A program made the position numbers and the translations under genes. The notes beneath the pieces were generated by a model. It was given only the letters and a program-made list of their open reading frames with translations, did not search any database and had not been told where the DNA came from. Below, one piece after another: positions 1 to 10,976 of a stretch of 64,000 nucleotides of DNA. Positions within the stretch are counted from its first letter, which is position 1. The number at the start of each line of letters is the position of its first letter. Origin of the DNA: Lates calcarifer (Eukaryota > Chordata > Actinopteri > Centropomidae); NCBI RefSeq assembly GCF_001640805.2, contig NC_066845.1, positions 15,936,307 through 16,000,306 of the forward strand, written 5' to 3'.

Positions 1-225
1 GAGCTGTTTCAGCAGCAAAATAAATGTGATTGTCATCAGATTTGTGTTGAGGGGACAGGGCAGTGTGCACTAACAGCCAAATGCTATCACAATCCAAGCA
101 GACAGAATATCACTTACACATTTTACACAGAAAGCTGATCGGATGTAATGACTACAAAGGAATGAACATTGTCTCTGTTGTTTGTACGTTCTATAAATTG
201 ATAAATCTTACGGTTCGTATTCAGT

Positions 226-226
<1 letters not shown>

Positions 227-257
<31 letters not shown>
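227..257. repeat. Poly-T tract
   Basis: An uninterrupted run of 31 T. It could be a homopolymer or the poly-A tail of a minus-strand retroposed copy. I saw no recognisable element body next to it. Confidence 0.9.
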
Positions 258-258
<1 letters not shown>

Positions 259-2154
259 TGGCTTGCACATACGCTTAAATTGATTCTGGCGATACAGACC
301 TGTAGGTTGCAGTTGTGGTGCCACACATCTGTCAGGTAGAAGCTGCATTTCACAGGCTCCGGCCGAAAATCAGATTGCAAAAGAAAAAAAAAAAATACGA
401 GGTGAAACGCACCTGCCTTTTCACATCTGTGTCTGTGACTTCCCCCTTGTCTTTAAAACTGAAACCTTCCTCCAAACCCACCTCCAGCAGCTCCGGTAAT
501 CCTGTGTTATTGCAGAAAACCAAGCCGTCGTTTTATTCCCTTGAATCTGCTACAGACACCACCAGCTTGTTGGTCCGCTCTGTTCAAGTGAACGCATGCC
601 ATTCCGCGCATTGTTCTCCGTTAACGCCAAACATTATGCTTTCACACGCGTGAAACACGCAATTCTCGCTGCCCGCAAATTACGCACAAATGTCTGGGCG
701 CACCTGTATGGACAGCCGTTGAAAATCATCCAAAGTGTCAATTACAACAGAACATTAGTGTACAACTTCCGGTGTCTGGTTTCAAAATAAAATCCGCGTT
801 GACCACAAATCGTGTATGGTGTTGACACATGATAGCACAAGATGACGTAGGTGTTCGTTATGGCACAAACTTAAAGAAAAGAGAGCGAGACAGGAGAGCA
901 CAAGGCTAAATTATTAGAATCTGACATCACTGTCACACTGTAACTGTACAAGCAGTATCATTTCACACCCACGATGACACAAAATACTGTAAAACCTGGG
1001 TTTGTGGATTACCCAGAAAAGGAGAATGATTGCACTTTCATTATAGCTGAGAGCTCAGGGACGGTTATGAATCAAATGGTCAAAATCCAGCTCATATGCC
1101 TCTTGGAAGACTCCAAAACCTTTAGTAAAATCCATAAGATAAGTGTTAGAGGAGAATCTGAATATCACATCAAAATTCATGGCTATGGAGATATCAGATA
1201 ATAAAGGTTGGATGGAGGATGGAGCAGCTATTATGTATGACTGGGCAGTCTTAAAATTGCCTGTGATGATCGTTTTGCCTGCAGATGACATGGTTACATT
1301 TCTGCTCCTGGAGTGCTGGTTTTTAGCAGCTTTTCAGTGTGAAGATATTCTTCCCTGAATTTGACTACTTACAGATGCTTTTAAAGTAAGCAGAGAGGTG
1401 TAATGTCTGAATCAATATTACATAGATGATTTCATGATTTCATTTGTGTGGATGCTTTACAAAATCTGTGGAAATTTCACACCTTTAACTGATGTCAAGG
1501 TTCACCTGATCAGGGCTTTCTGTATATTTAGCACAGTTGAATATATCAAAGTTCAATCCTGCTAAATGGAACAACAGTACCATCTGCTGCTAAAATAATG
1601 TACCTGCAATAGGTAGGGGGAAACAGAAGAAAGAAACACTCCTGAGACAAACAGTCTTGCCTCCATGGACTTCTGGTTGGATATACAGAGTGTTTTATAT
1701 AACAAATGTTACTTCTTCCCACAAACATCAACTTCCTGCTCTTGTACATCTGACAGTGACAGAGAGGTTTTTTCAGTTGCAGCTGTCTATTGACACTCCT
1801 GGGATGGAGTAGCTTCTCTCCAAACTCAAGTCAGTCTGTAATGACTGACTGACTGGTCACTCATTTAATGTCAAATCAGCATTAACAGCTGAAAAATGAT
1901 TGCTATCAGATCTTGAACTCCTCATTATCCTTTTCATTAAATCAAAAATGTAGCATTTCATTGAATCTACAGGTTTTTATGCATCTATTCACAACTGTAT
2001 TTCTATCTGTAGCTTAAGACATGTTTCCAAATTGCATAAAATACATGTCAATTACATGTAACTGCATAAATTGCATTTTACACAGAATCATCCACATTTT
2101 TCTCTCCTGTCTATGTACGTGGAGATTAAACCATTTTAAATACCTAATTGTGTC

Positions 2155-2462
2155 CACATTTACTATCTGGGGGATTTTGATCTCAGTGCAGTCAATTCAG
2201 TGAATGAGGACCTTGCTACTGCTAAAGAAATATTACTGATGATAATAATCAGTTGATCATCACAGCTGTGTAAAGAGATTAGAAAAAAAAACATTGTTTA
2301 TATATGGAATGTATAACACTATCAATAATGTTGTAGTGAGGTAAAGACAAACTTGTCTGTAAATACAGTATGATCCTCTGTCCAGGTCCAAATTTACTGT
2401 CTGGGGGGTTTTTACAGGGAACAAGTGCTTTAATGCTGATCTCAGTGCAGTCTGATTGATTG
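2155..2462. repeat. Degenerate local duplication
   Basis: Two related segments lie at about 2155-2203 and 2389-2462. Both have a TTTACT(A/G)TCTGGGGG block followed by GATCTCAGTGCAGTC. The second copy has about 23 extra bases between these blocks. The family is not recognised. Confidence 0.5.
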
Positions 2463-2866
2463 GAGATGTGCACAGGGAGAAAGGTTCAGAACTGTAGAGA
2501 ATAAGCTTCCCCCACTCCAACTTCAGTAGTACCATCAGTTATGTGGACAACACCACCATCATGTGGCCTTTTCATGTTCCCACATCAAACTCATCTCAGT
2601 AAACATACCAAACTAGTGTTCAGCTTTGTGGAAATTATAGTTGTAGGGCAAATATTCATAAATGGATTATGTTCCATGGATTTGACACTCTCCTAGTGGG
2701 AGATAGCAAGGGGTGCATTTCCTGGCAGAGTGGTTTACTGTGAGGCATTATGAATTGAACCTAACTTGATATAGCTCAAACTAATTGGTGATAATGGTTA
2801 CATTTGCACCTGTAATGTGAAGTTCAGCATAAAATCAAACAGCTGTTTCCAGTACTATACAAGCTA

Positions 2867-3110
2867 TCCATCCATTATCCATCCATTCCCAGCTGACATT
2901 GGCCAAGAGGCGGGTACATGAGAAACAAACAACACATTCACACCTACAGGCAATATGGAGTCACCAATTAACTTAACCTACATGTCCTGTTGTGGGAGGA
3001 AGCCAGAGTGCCAGGTAAGAACCCATGCAGGCACAGGGAGAATATGTAAACTCCACACAGAAAAGCCTTCTTGTTGTGAGGCAACAGTGCTAACCACCAC
3101 ACCACTGTAC
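2867..3110 (+). repeat. Common teleost interspersed repeat, copy 1
   Basis: It opens with a short tandem of TCCATCCATTATCCATCCAT. It then carries the block typical of a very abundant fish repeat: a 'cacctacaggcaat..gagtcaccaattaac' section, a 'gtgggaggaagcc' section, a 'cccatgcaggcacagggag' section and 'aaactccacacagaaa', ending in 'gaggcaacagtgctaaccac'. I recognise it from fish genomes in general. I am not certain of the formal class name, so none is given. It has no coding capacity. Confidence 0.75.
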
Positions 3111-3377
3111 AAGTTATCACTCAAAATAACCCTGCCTAGCATCAATAAGTGAGGCCATGTTGCCTCTGGAAACATATTCACAACTGGCCCAATGAAAATA
3201 ACAGAGCAACCAACTATTTGAACCACCACAAAGCTACTGAAGGTATTTTACATTTTTTATTTTACACTTTCATTTTTTGCTTTGTCTTCTATTTTTTTTT
3301 TAAATTTATTTATTTTTTACTGTGATTTATGTTTACCTTCATATTTATTGTGTTGCATAATCAGTCAGATAAAGGGT

Positions 3378-3530
3378 TGACACATAGACTGACAACCATT
3401 CACACTAACGTTTACACCCTTGGGCACCAGTTAACCTCACCTGCATTTCTCTGGAATGTCTTTGTCTTTGGGAAACATAGGGGCAACACATAAACTCCAC
3501 ACAGAAAGGCCCCTGCCAACTGGCAGGTTT
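3378..3530 (+). repeat. Common teleost interspersed repeat, copy 2 (decayed)
   Basis: It has the same order of blocks as the copy about 270 bases upstream: 'gacaaccattcacac', then a 'cagttaacctcacctgcat' section, then 'aaactccacacagaaaggcc'. It is more diverged and lacks the clear 5' and 3' ends. The two may be fragments of one disrupted insertion or two separate insertions. Confidence 0.6.
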
Positions 3531-3990
3531 AACTTAAAGAAGTGTTAACACTGAATGTTAACACCTTCCTTCGATGAAGTATATTAAAATACGTGCACAT
3601 GTAATACATTTTTCAGTCTCATCTCATTTTCTTGTTCCTTCATCTTTGAGGCGATTATTCATTTTTGATATTATAAAATATATCAAGCCTGTGCCAGTCC
3701 TTGCACAAGTTGCAAAGTATAGTTTTGTACAGCTGAATTAAGTACAGGTGAAACTAAAACAATTGAAAATAACATTAAACTTTTATTTCCCCCACTACTA
3801 AACAACTGTGAGGAGGCTATGAACCATGTGTTTGTGTTTATTTAATTTATTAATTAATCTGTGTTAGGAATTTCAGTCGTCATTTTATATTCTCTTACAC
3901 ACATGCACACACCCTAAATAAGATTCAGTGGAAAATGTTTAATAGTGAGTAAAATACATTGAAATCCCTTCAAATGAAGCACCTCCTTGT

Positions 3991-3996
3991 TTTATT
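3991..3996 (-). promoter_or_regulatory. slc20a1: Candidate slc20a1 polyadenylation signal
   Basis: TTTATT on the plus strand, so AATAAA on the minus strand, about 350 bases past the slc20a1 stop codon. A second hexamer lies at 3782-3787. Which one is used cannot be told from the sequence. Confidence 0.4.
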
Positions 3997-4342
3997 ACAC
4001 ACAAATACAGAATATAACTGTTATTAGTTGTTTTTCAGTTAAAATTGAATAATTTGATTTTTAATACATATGGGTTTTATACAAATATACATATGGATAT
4101 ACAGGATGAGGAATTCTGGTTATCTGAACAATGTTATCTGATCCTAAATCATTCATGGACACATTCCTGTGAGATAACCTCACTGGTTTGACCTTGAAAT
4201 GACACTGAATGATTCAATAAGCATTATTAACAGAGAACAGCTGGAACACGTTCATTTGCACAGTTTTATCAGTCAGTCAAACAAAAAAGTGTTGGTAGTG
4301 GTCCATCAGCTGAAGTAACAGTGTGGCTGGGCAGTGTGCTGC

Positions 4343-7300
4343 TCACAGAACAACATAGATGAAGAGAGCCATGATGGCAGCGCTGATCAGCCCAGAGATA
4401 GGAACTGTGACGAACCAGGCGATGAAGATGTTCCTGAAGAGACGCCAGTCAACTGATTTCCTGGAGCGCAGCCATCCCACGGCCACCACAGATCCCACCT
4501 GTGTTCCCATGACATCACAGTAAATCAGCAGATGTAACCTCAGGGCCAGGTTCAACAACATATAGTATTGGGTTGAAGTTTCAAGCTTTTGATTTTGCTT
4601 ACCTTGCAGTGGGTTGTGCTGACAGGAAGACCAATATTGGATGCTACAACAACTGTGATTGCCGAAGCTAGCTCAATGCTGAAACCACTAAATTGGAAGA
4701 AAATATCTTAGTGTGCTTTGACTATCAGATATATTTGATTTTTTTTTTGTTCTTATAGGATATAGATATGTGGCATACCTGGAGGGTGTAATGGGAGTAA
4801 GGTCTTTGCCCATGGTTTGGATCACCCTCCGGCCCCACACCCAGAGACCGGTGCAGATGCCCACTCCCCCGTAGAGAAGCAACCAGATAGGTGTGGGTGC
4901 ATTGGACACCACAGAGCCACTCTCATACAGAAGCCAGAGACCCACCAGTGGCCCGATCGCATTGCTAGTGATAAAATGGCTTATGTAAATCAACATCACA
5001 TACATAATTTCCTCAGAAACAAACTACCCAAATTACCCTTGCCTACCTGACATCATTCCCTCCGTGAGCAAACGAGCCAAAGCACGCTGTGAGTATTTGC
5101 AGGAACTGGAAAAGCATGGCGACAGCTGGTTGGTCGACCTCCAGCTCATCCTCCTCCACAGTGAGGTCCCTGCCAGCCTCACACTGAGTCACGCTCCCAT
5201 CCGGGACTGTACTCCCACCACTCACTGCTGAGCTGTAGCTGCTGTAGCTGTCCACCCTTGATCTTCTCTGAAGCCCACCGTCCAGGTCCTTGTATTTAGG
5301 ATCTCCCTGGATGCCATAAATGGCCATGGTGTAAGAGGTGTAGCTGTTGTTCCTCCTGATGGGCCGCTCCTCTGTGTCACTGTCACCAATGCAGTCGCCA
5401 ACTTTGGCTTTGTGGAGCTTGTGTAGCAGGTCTTTGTAAAGGCCAGAGTCCTTGTGGATGGTGTGGGATCGTCCACTGTGAGGATCTGTGATCACCATGG
5501 GACCAACTGTGCCATTCAGACCTATGAAAACAAATTGTTCATTGCAATTCACTTGGTGAAAGCATAAATTAGATAAATGATTTCAAGGCATTCATTTCTC
5601 ACCATTGCTGATATCCAAGTCCTTGGTTTCCATGTCATTGGTGTCCAAATCAGCCTCCTCTGAGCCTCCGAGTTTGAAAGCCACCTTCTGACTGTCTGCT
5701 GGTGGGGTCTGAGGTTGAGGGTCACAGGGTGCTGAGAGCTGCTCTGCTTGTGCAGGTTTGCTGGAGTTCTCCATTAGTGGAGTTTCACACGGAGCAGCAG
5801 CTGTTTCCCCTGAAGTACATTACAGTGTTCAGCTGAGATCATGTAAGTCACATGGAGGGCAAAGCTTATACAAGCCTGTTTGTGCAAGACTAAAAAGTAA
5901 ACTGGATTACCCGACTATTAGTTAGTGTCTATTCAAAGTGCATTAGTAAATGGAAGTCCAAAAGTTTAAGATTTACTCACGTTTTATTTTCTTCTTGAGG
6001 CGTGGACAGACAATGAACCAAACGACCAAAGCTGTGACGAGGGCGCAGCCTAGCGAAATGCACAGTATACCCCACCATGGCACTCTGTCAAAACCCAGCA
6101 CTATGCACACAAGACAGGGACACGAGAGAGAACTGTGTCTTAGATAGGGAGAAACAGAAACGCCACTGCTTCTTTAATTTATTCATAACTCCCTCTGTCT
6201 GGTCCTATGAAACAGATAAGAAAAAATGTCACTACTCATACATTCCTATACACTTTAGCCTAGTTTAGAAGAGTAGCAACATCTAATACTTATCATTTTA
6301 CAATTCCAAGAAAATAAATTAAAAAATGTGTGTGTCATTTTTTGGAGGTAACTACACCTCTTCCAGTCTCATCAGTTGTGGTCAGGTGATTTCTTTGGAA
6401 TTACCGCTCCAGTGTCTCAATATGTTCTTACAGACAGCAGTATCAGCGAGACTACACACTCCTCCAATCAGATAGCAAGAAAGAGACTCGTCTTGCAGCA
6501 CAGTGATAAATTACTTGCAGTACACTATGTTAAGGACACTTTTGCTTTTCTTTTGTTGCTTCACAGTATAGCTAAAGTGCTTTTGCTGTAACTGCTAAAA
6601 TGACATGGCTTGATGCATGTTGGTATGACAATATTACATTTCCCCCTTACAGATACAACTCACCTGTTTGCTCTTGTGGAAAACAGCAGATTAATCACAA
6701 ATAGAAAGCCAGACAGTAAAAACAGTGGCTTTCAGCAACAACTATTCCAAAATGGCCACAAACTATATATACTGCATAGACAGCTGAAGTGTGTGGGTAG
6801 AAAACATCAGTTTTTAAATGAAAAAAATGGGAGGAAAAAGGGAGGAAAAGGTTTCCTGCATCCCCGTGTCAGGAAATAAAGTGGACTGGAACATGTGTGC
6901 AGTATCAGGATTACGCTGTAATTTTTGCATAGCAGGAGTTATGGTGTGTTATATTCCTTGACCCACACACACCGGCCTACAGCCTTCAGTGAAGGGCCCA
7001 GGCCAGTTGACTTCTCGATAAGTTCAATCCTGCAAATGAAACAAAAAGGAATGGAAATTTTCCATTTAATAGTTGTATCCTATTCAGATTCTTATTTCAA
7101 CTAGTTTGATTGTTTTCCTGTTGTGTCTACTTTAATCCTGGTTTTAATTAGTGTCTGGTCCTTTAAGTTTTGTGTAATCACCAGAAATAAATGCCAGAGA
7201 CTCTTTGCATTGATTAAATAATGCCCAAAATGTCTATGAATGATCTGACACGCTTAAACATTTACAGAATGGTCCCCTCATACTTTGCCACCTACTTTTG

Positions 7301-8141
7301 TCCTAAGAAGACTGTCATCAACTCTCCTCTGTGTCTCCAGTGACACATTTATTCAGACCTCATCTTGCTCCAGGGATTTCAGCAGCTGCTGTGTTAAGTG
7401 CAGTGCAGTAAGCAAGAGTCAAAAGAAGCATGGATGTGGTGTGTTAATGTGATACTCACATGGTGCTCCTGTAAACATGATGGAGAAGAGGTTGATGCCC
7501 ATAGTGATGCCGTAGAAAACAGGAAGAGCTCTGAGGCCGTTGGGTACAGGGTCAGCCTGTGGAAATCAGTTCTGTGAGTGCTCAGTGAGCTGTGTCAGGG
7601 TCTTATGCCAGCAGCTAACACAAAGCCAAGACTTTCAACATTTTTACACTTCAGTTTTTGTACAGGTTAACAAACTGGTTATGACATGTTAATAAGTGAT
7701 CTTTAGAGGTGCTGCTGAACAGCTTTTGGAAAGAGTCAGGCTAGCAGCTAGCAGTCTTTATGCTAAGCTAAGTTAGCCATTTGAGCATACATAGCCTACA
7801 GACATCAGACTGATGTAAATCTCTTCATCCAACTCTTAGCAAGAGAGCAAATCTGCACATTCCCAAAAATGTTAAATAAGTGCTTAAATACAATTTTAGG
7901 TACTTGCACCTAAAGAGGAAACCAGTTGTTTTGGCTTGAAACTCCATATAAATGAAGCAGAGTTTATTTGAGGCCTTTTGTCATATTTCAGATGTCTATG
8001 AGATGTCAATTCCTCTTCCTTACTCAGACAGTTCCCCTTTAAACTTCTCAAATAGTTTAATTAATTGTTGGAAGCCAAGTTATCCAATATTTCACAAAAA
8101 GGCAAAGATTAGAAAAAAAAGTGTGTGTGTGTGTGTGTGTA

Positions 8142-8200
<59 letters not shown>

Positions 8201-9165
8201 TCAGTAGTATCATCAGTATAAAAAAATCTCATAATACTTGCAGATCAAGTATTTCTGTGCTTCACTCTGGCACTGGACTTGAATACTTCTTATAACAATG
8301 GTGACTTCAAATTACACTATATTATTAACCATGTAAAGTGAGAGGAAATATCTTACCTTGTTCAGAATGAATTTGCGAACAAAGTAGAAGAGAATTCCTG
8401 ACATGATGCCTGATAGCACAGGTGACAGGAACCAGGATGCCACTTTGGATAGGGAAAGACATTTACTAGTTAATCTTTTAGAAATACTTGTATTTCAGGA
8501 TTAACAGATACTTAATAAAAACAGATACTTATAAACACAAAATACTCACCAATGCGCAGTAACTCCATCCATCTGACCCCTTGGTGACCTTTGGCTACCA
8601 TGGAGTAGCCAATTGTGGCTCCAACAATACAGTGGGTTCCAGAAATGGGAAGCTTCAGGAATGATGCAGCCAGCTGCCACACAGCAGAGCCTGTAGTACA
8701 AAAACATGAATGAGGCCTGGGCTCACAATCTGAAAATGCACTGGGTTAGGCTACTGTATTTTTGATGCACTGTTCAAGTGAATTAAAATGCATTTTCTAT
8801 GTGTATGAGTGCTTACCACACATTGCACTTATGGATCCTGCCATCTGGACATGTTCAGAGCCGTTGTACATCTGGACGTCAATGATGCCCTGTCGGATGG
8901 TTTCGCTGACTTTGGCCCCCAGCAGCACTGAGCCCACTGTCTCAAAGATAGTGGCCAGGATGCAGGCCTGCCGCATGGTGACCACCCCAGAGCCCACTGC
9001 TGTACCAAAGGAGTTGGCTACATCATTGGCCCCCACAGAGAAAGCCAGGATGAAGGCGATGATAAAGCCCAGCACCAACAGCCATAAGTAGCCTGACATG
9101 TCAGTCTGTGAGGCCAGGGCCACGGTGGTGGCAGCAGCCAGGGATGCTAGTGTTGTTGTATCCAT
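4343..9165 (-). CDS. slc20a1: Sodium-dependent phosphate transporter 1 (PiT-1)
   Basis: Type III Na+/phosphate symporter of the plasma membrane (SLC20 family), which supplies cells with inorganic phosphate. Ten coding exons join in phase: 8817-9165, 8550-8690, 8357-8442, 7460-7556, 5981-6100, 5603-5809, 5047-5521, 4779-4964, 4603-4687, 4343-4498. They give 633 aa (human about 679). The two family signature repeats are present: GANDVANS at residues 45-52 and GGNDVS at 487-492. A hydrophilic central loop (about 265-470) carries [14 protein letters not shown] and [13 protein letters not shown]. Motifs such as [23 protein letters not shown] and VAFKLG fit PiT-1 better than PiT-2. The first ATG is at 9165; a longer open frame upstream has only TTG. 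Exon 5981-6100 is preceded by a 1.36-kb intron. Teleosts have a/b duplicates and I cannot say which this is. Confidence 0.96.
7715..7875 (+). repeat. Teleost interspersed repeat fragment in slc20a1 intron
   Basis: Contains 'ctagcagctagcagt', 'tttatgctaagctaa' and 'gagatcaa..cttcatccaactcttagcaagagagc'-like order followed by 'cccaaaaatgtt'. This is the pattern of a frequent fish repeat built around 'tatgctaagctaagctaac'. It sits in the intron between the fourth and third slc20a1 coding exons on the plus-strand map (7557-8356). The copy is degenerate and non-coding. Formal class not stated because I am not certain of it. Confidence 0.6.
8121..8197. repeat. Compound (GT)n(AT)n microsatellite
   Basis: About 39 bases of nearly pure GT (one interruption by A) run directly into about 38 bases of pure AT. 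It lies in an slc20a1 intron, 160 bases from the exon at 8357. Confidence 0.97.
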
Positions 9166-10362
9166 TGCAACTTGCAATTTAATTTAACTAAAACAAGTTG
9201 AACCAAACCAAGTTAGTGTGGTTTGACAGTGACTTATGAGGCAATATGTGTTTATAAATAAAGGATTAAAGAACCCCTTTGTCCAGTTCTAAAAGTGCTA
9301 ATGAGGGGAAATTAAAAATTATTGCTAGCTAGGTATGCAGGCTTTGTCTGTAGGCTTCATCATAAAATGACAGCTCATAGAGACAAGAGAGAGATCCATT
9401 GTGACAGTGATCCTCTGATGATACACACTGCAAAAACACATAAGTTATACATGAGTTAGTGGTTGATATTCCTTATATACTGGTCCACAAACAAAGGCTA
9501 AGTTGAGTTAGTTGACGAGACCAAACAGCATGCGTCAGTTTGCTCTGCAGGGATGATTTAGTGAGCGATGGCAGAGGGAAGTGGTTATGATAGAGTGTTA
9601 TATCTATTGTAAGTCATTTCTGGAGTGAGCCAATAAACAAATTCAAATTCAAGTTTGGCAAAATTGTTGGAGCGTAACACTACTGAGGAGTTATCTGTCT
9701 GAGCAGGAGGCTGTGGAGAGCTGAGCTAATCTTAACATGAGTGTTTAACTCTCCAATGCAGTGCATTACAGTGTACGCATGTACTGTACTTTCTTAGGGC
9801 TAGTCGTGAGTTTTCTCAGCGTTGTAATGTTCACAATGTCAATAGGAACTCATATTGGACATAAGCTGTGGTACAACAGTGACTTTATAGTAACTTCACT
9901 GTACTTAAAAGTGTCTTTAATCTCCTGAGGTGCTTTAATAGGATTTACTAAGACTTAAGACCTTTAATAGCTAACACTTATGAAATCCATCTATGTAATT
10001 AAATCTACCACTGTGGCTCTTTCTCCTCAGACTTGTCCTCTGTGTCGCAGTTACACTTTTACTAAACATGTAACAGGTGCACAGAGAGCGTTACATAATA
10101 ACATAATACATAGTAGCCCCTAAAACTCCATTTCCATATTGAAAATCGCACATAAATCCACTTTAAACTTGAAAAAGAGACTTTAGAACTGAGAATAATT
10201 GGATTATTCAGGTCCAGGTAGTCAGTCTGAGCCAATTCTCCATCAGTATAGAAAATAGCGGTATGTTAATCTCCTTAGCTGCTCTTGCATAATTGAAATT
10301 AAGTGAACACCCCCAGAAAAAAACAGAAACAAAGAAAACAGAAAATAGTGACAAATACTCAC

Positions 10363-10515
10363 GTGTGACACCTGAGTGAAAGTGTTCTGCCGCGTGTTTG
10401 CGTCCTCTGCAGCGCGCGTGTCTCGCTGTCAGGTTTCAACCAGCCGCACTGAGCTGTATGCAAAGTGAGAGAATGTTAGCAGCAGCAGTCTGTCTGTCTG
10501 TCAGGGGAGGGGAGT
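10363..10515 (-). other. slc20a1: Probable slc20a1 5' non-coding exon
   Basis: Read on the minus strand, a good donor (CAC|GTGAGTATTTG) ends this segment at 10363. A matching acceptor (TTGTTTTAG) lies at 9188-9190, leaving 22 bases of leader (9166-9187) before the start codon. The segment is locally CpG-rich (GCGCGCGTGTCTCGC on the plus strand). The upper boundary is only estimated from the TATA box just upstream. Human SLC20A1 also begins with a non-coding exon. Confidence 0.6.
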
Positions 10516-10543
10516 CTGTTTGGAGGCTCCTGTTGGAGGCTGG

Positions 10544-10551
10544 TTTATATA
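10544..10551 (-). promoter_or_regulatory. slc20a1: Candidate TATA box of slc20a1
   Basis: The minus strand reads TATATAAA here. It would place transcription start near 10.51-10.52 kb, upstream of the proposed leader exon. Position and orientation fit, but no start site evidence is available. Confidence 0.5.
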
Positions 10552-10940
10552 TTGAGCTTGTTGTGGAGTACACGCCTTTTTCAGTCCGGTCATGAGACCT
10601 CTGCTGCCTAAAGTTAATGTTTACCTGGTTTGTTGACAGGGGGGAAAAATATAATTACAGTTGTCTTTGATTATGTTGCTTTAGTGTACATGAACACAAA
10701 ATCCCAAAATGATGTTTTTCCCTAACCACCACGGAGAAACACAAATGTCAATTGTTTGGCCTAAAATATATATTCTATATAAGTAAGAAATATTTCAGGC
10801 TACAGTGTGTTTATGATAATCAGGGTTTATTATTTTTATATAATCAGTGTAACATTCCTGGATACTATGTATAGTCAGACTATGAATAAATACAAATAAG
10901 GAAGACATGTGCAGCTTTATACTACATTTATCCTATGAGG

Positions 10941-10942
<2 letters not shown>

Positions 10943-10974
<32 letters not shown>
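10943..10974. repeat. (GT)16 microsatellite
   Basis: A pure dinucleotide tract of 32 bases, upstream of slc20a1. Confidence 0.95.

Positions 10975-10976
<2 letters not shown>

Larger units (their letters stand above)
1..4342. other. Intergenic DNA and slc20a1 3' UTR
   Basis: I recognise no protein gene here. The stretch holds a 31-nt poly-T run, a local cluster of CpG dinucleotides at about 590-720, a degenerate local duplication near 2.15-2.46 kb, and two copies of a common teleost repeat at 2.87-3.53 kb. The right end, from about 3.98 kb, is probably the 3' UTR of slc20a1, which is read on the minus strand. The CpG cluster could belong to a promoter of a gene beyond the left edge, but no exon could be supported. 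Open frames here are short and unrelated to anything I know. Confidence 0.6.

Noticed and set aside
6940..7030. Possible extra slc20a1 exon on the minus strand
   Set aside because: There is a plausible acceptor and a short open stretch. In the phase left by the preceding exon it begins with TGA, and its translation resembles no part of PiT-1. The exon at 5981-6100 continues the protein correctly.
8762..9091. 109-codon plus-strand open frame
   Set aside because: It lies opposite the first slc20a1 coding exon and is its shadow; no independent evidence.
9166..9177. Four extra codons at the start of slc20a1
   Set aside because: The frame extends upstream to a TTG at 9177, but the first ATG is at 9163-9165. 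An acceptor at 9188-9190 shows that the rest is 5' UTR.
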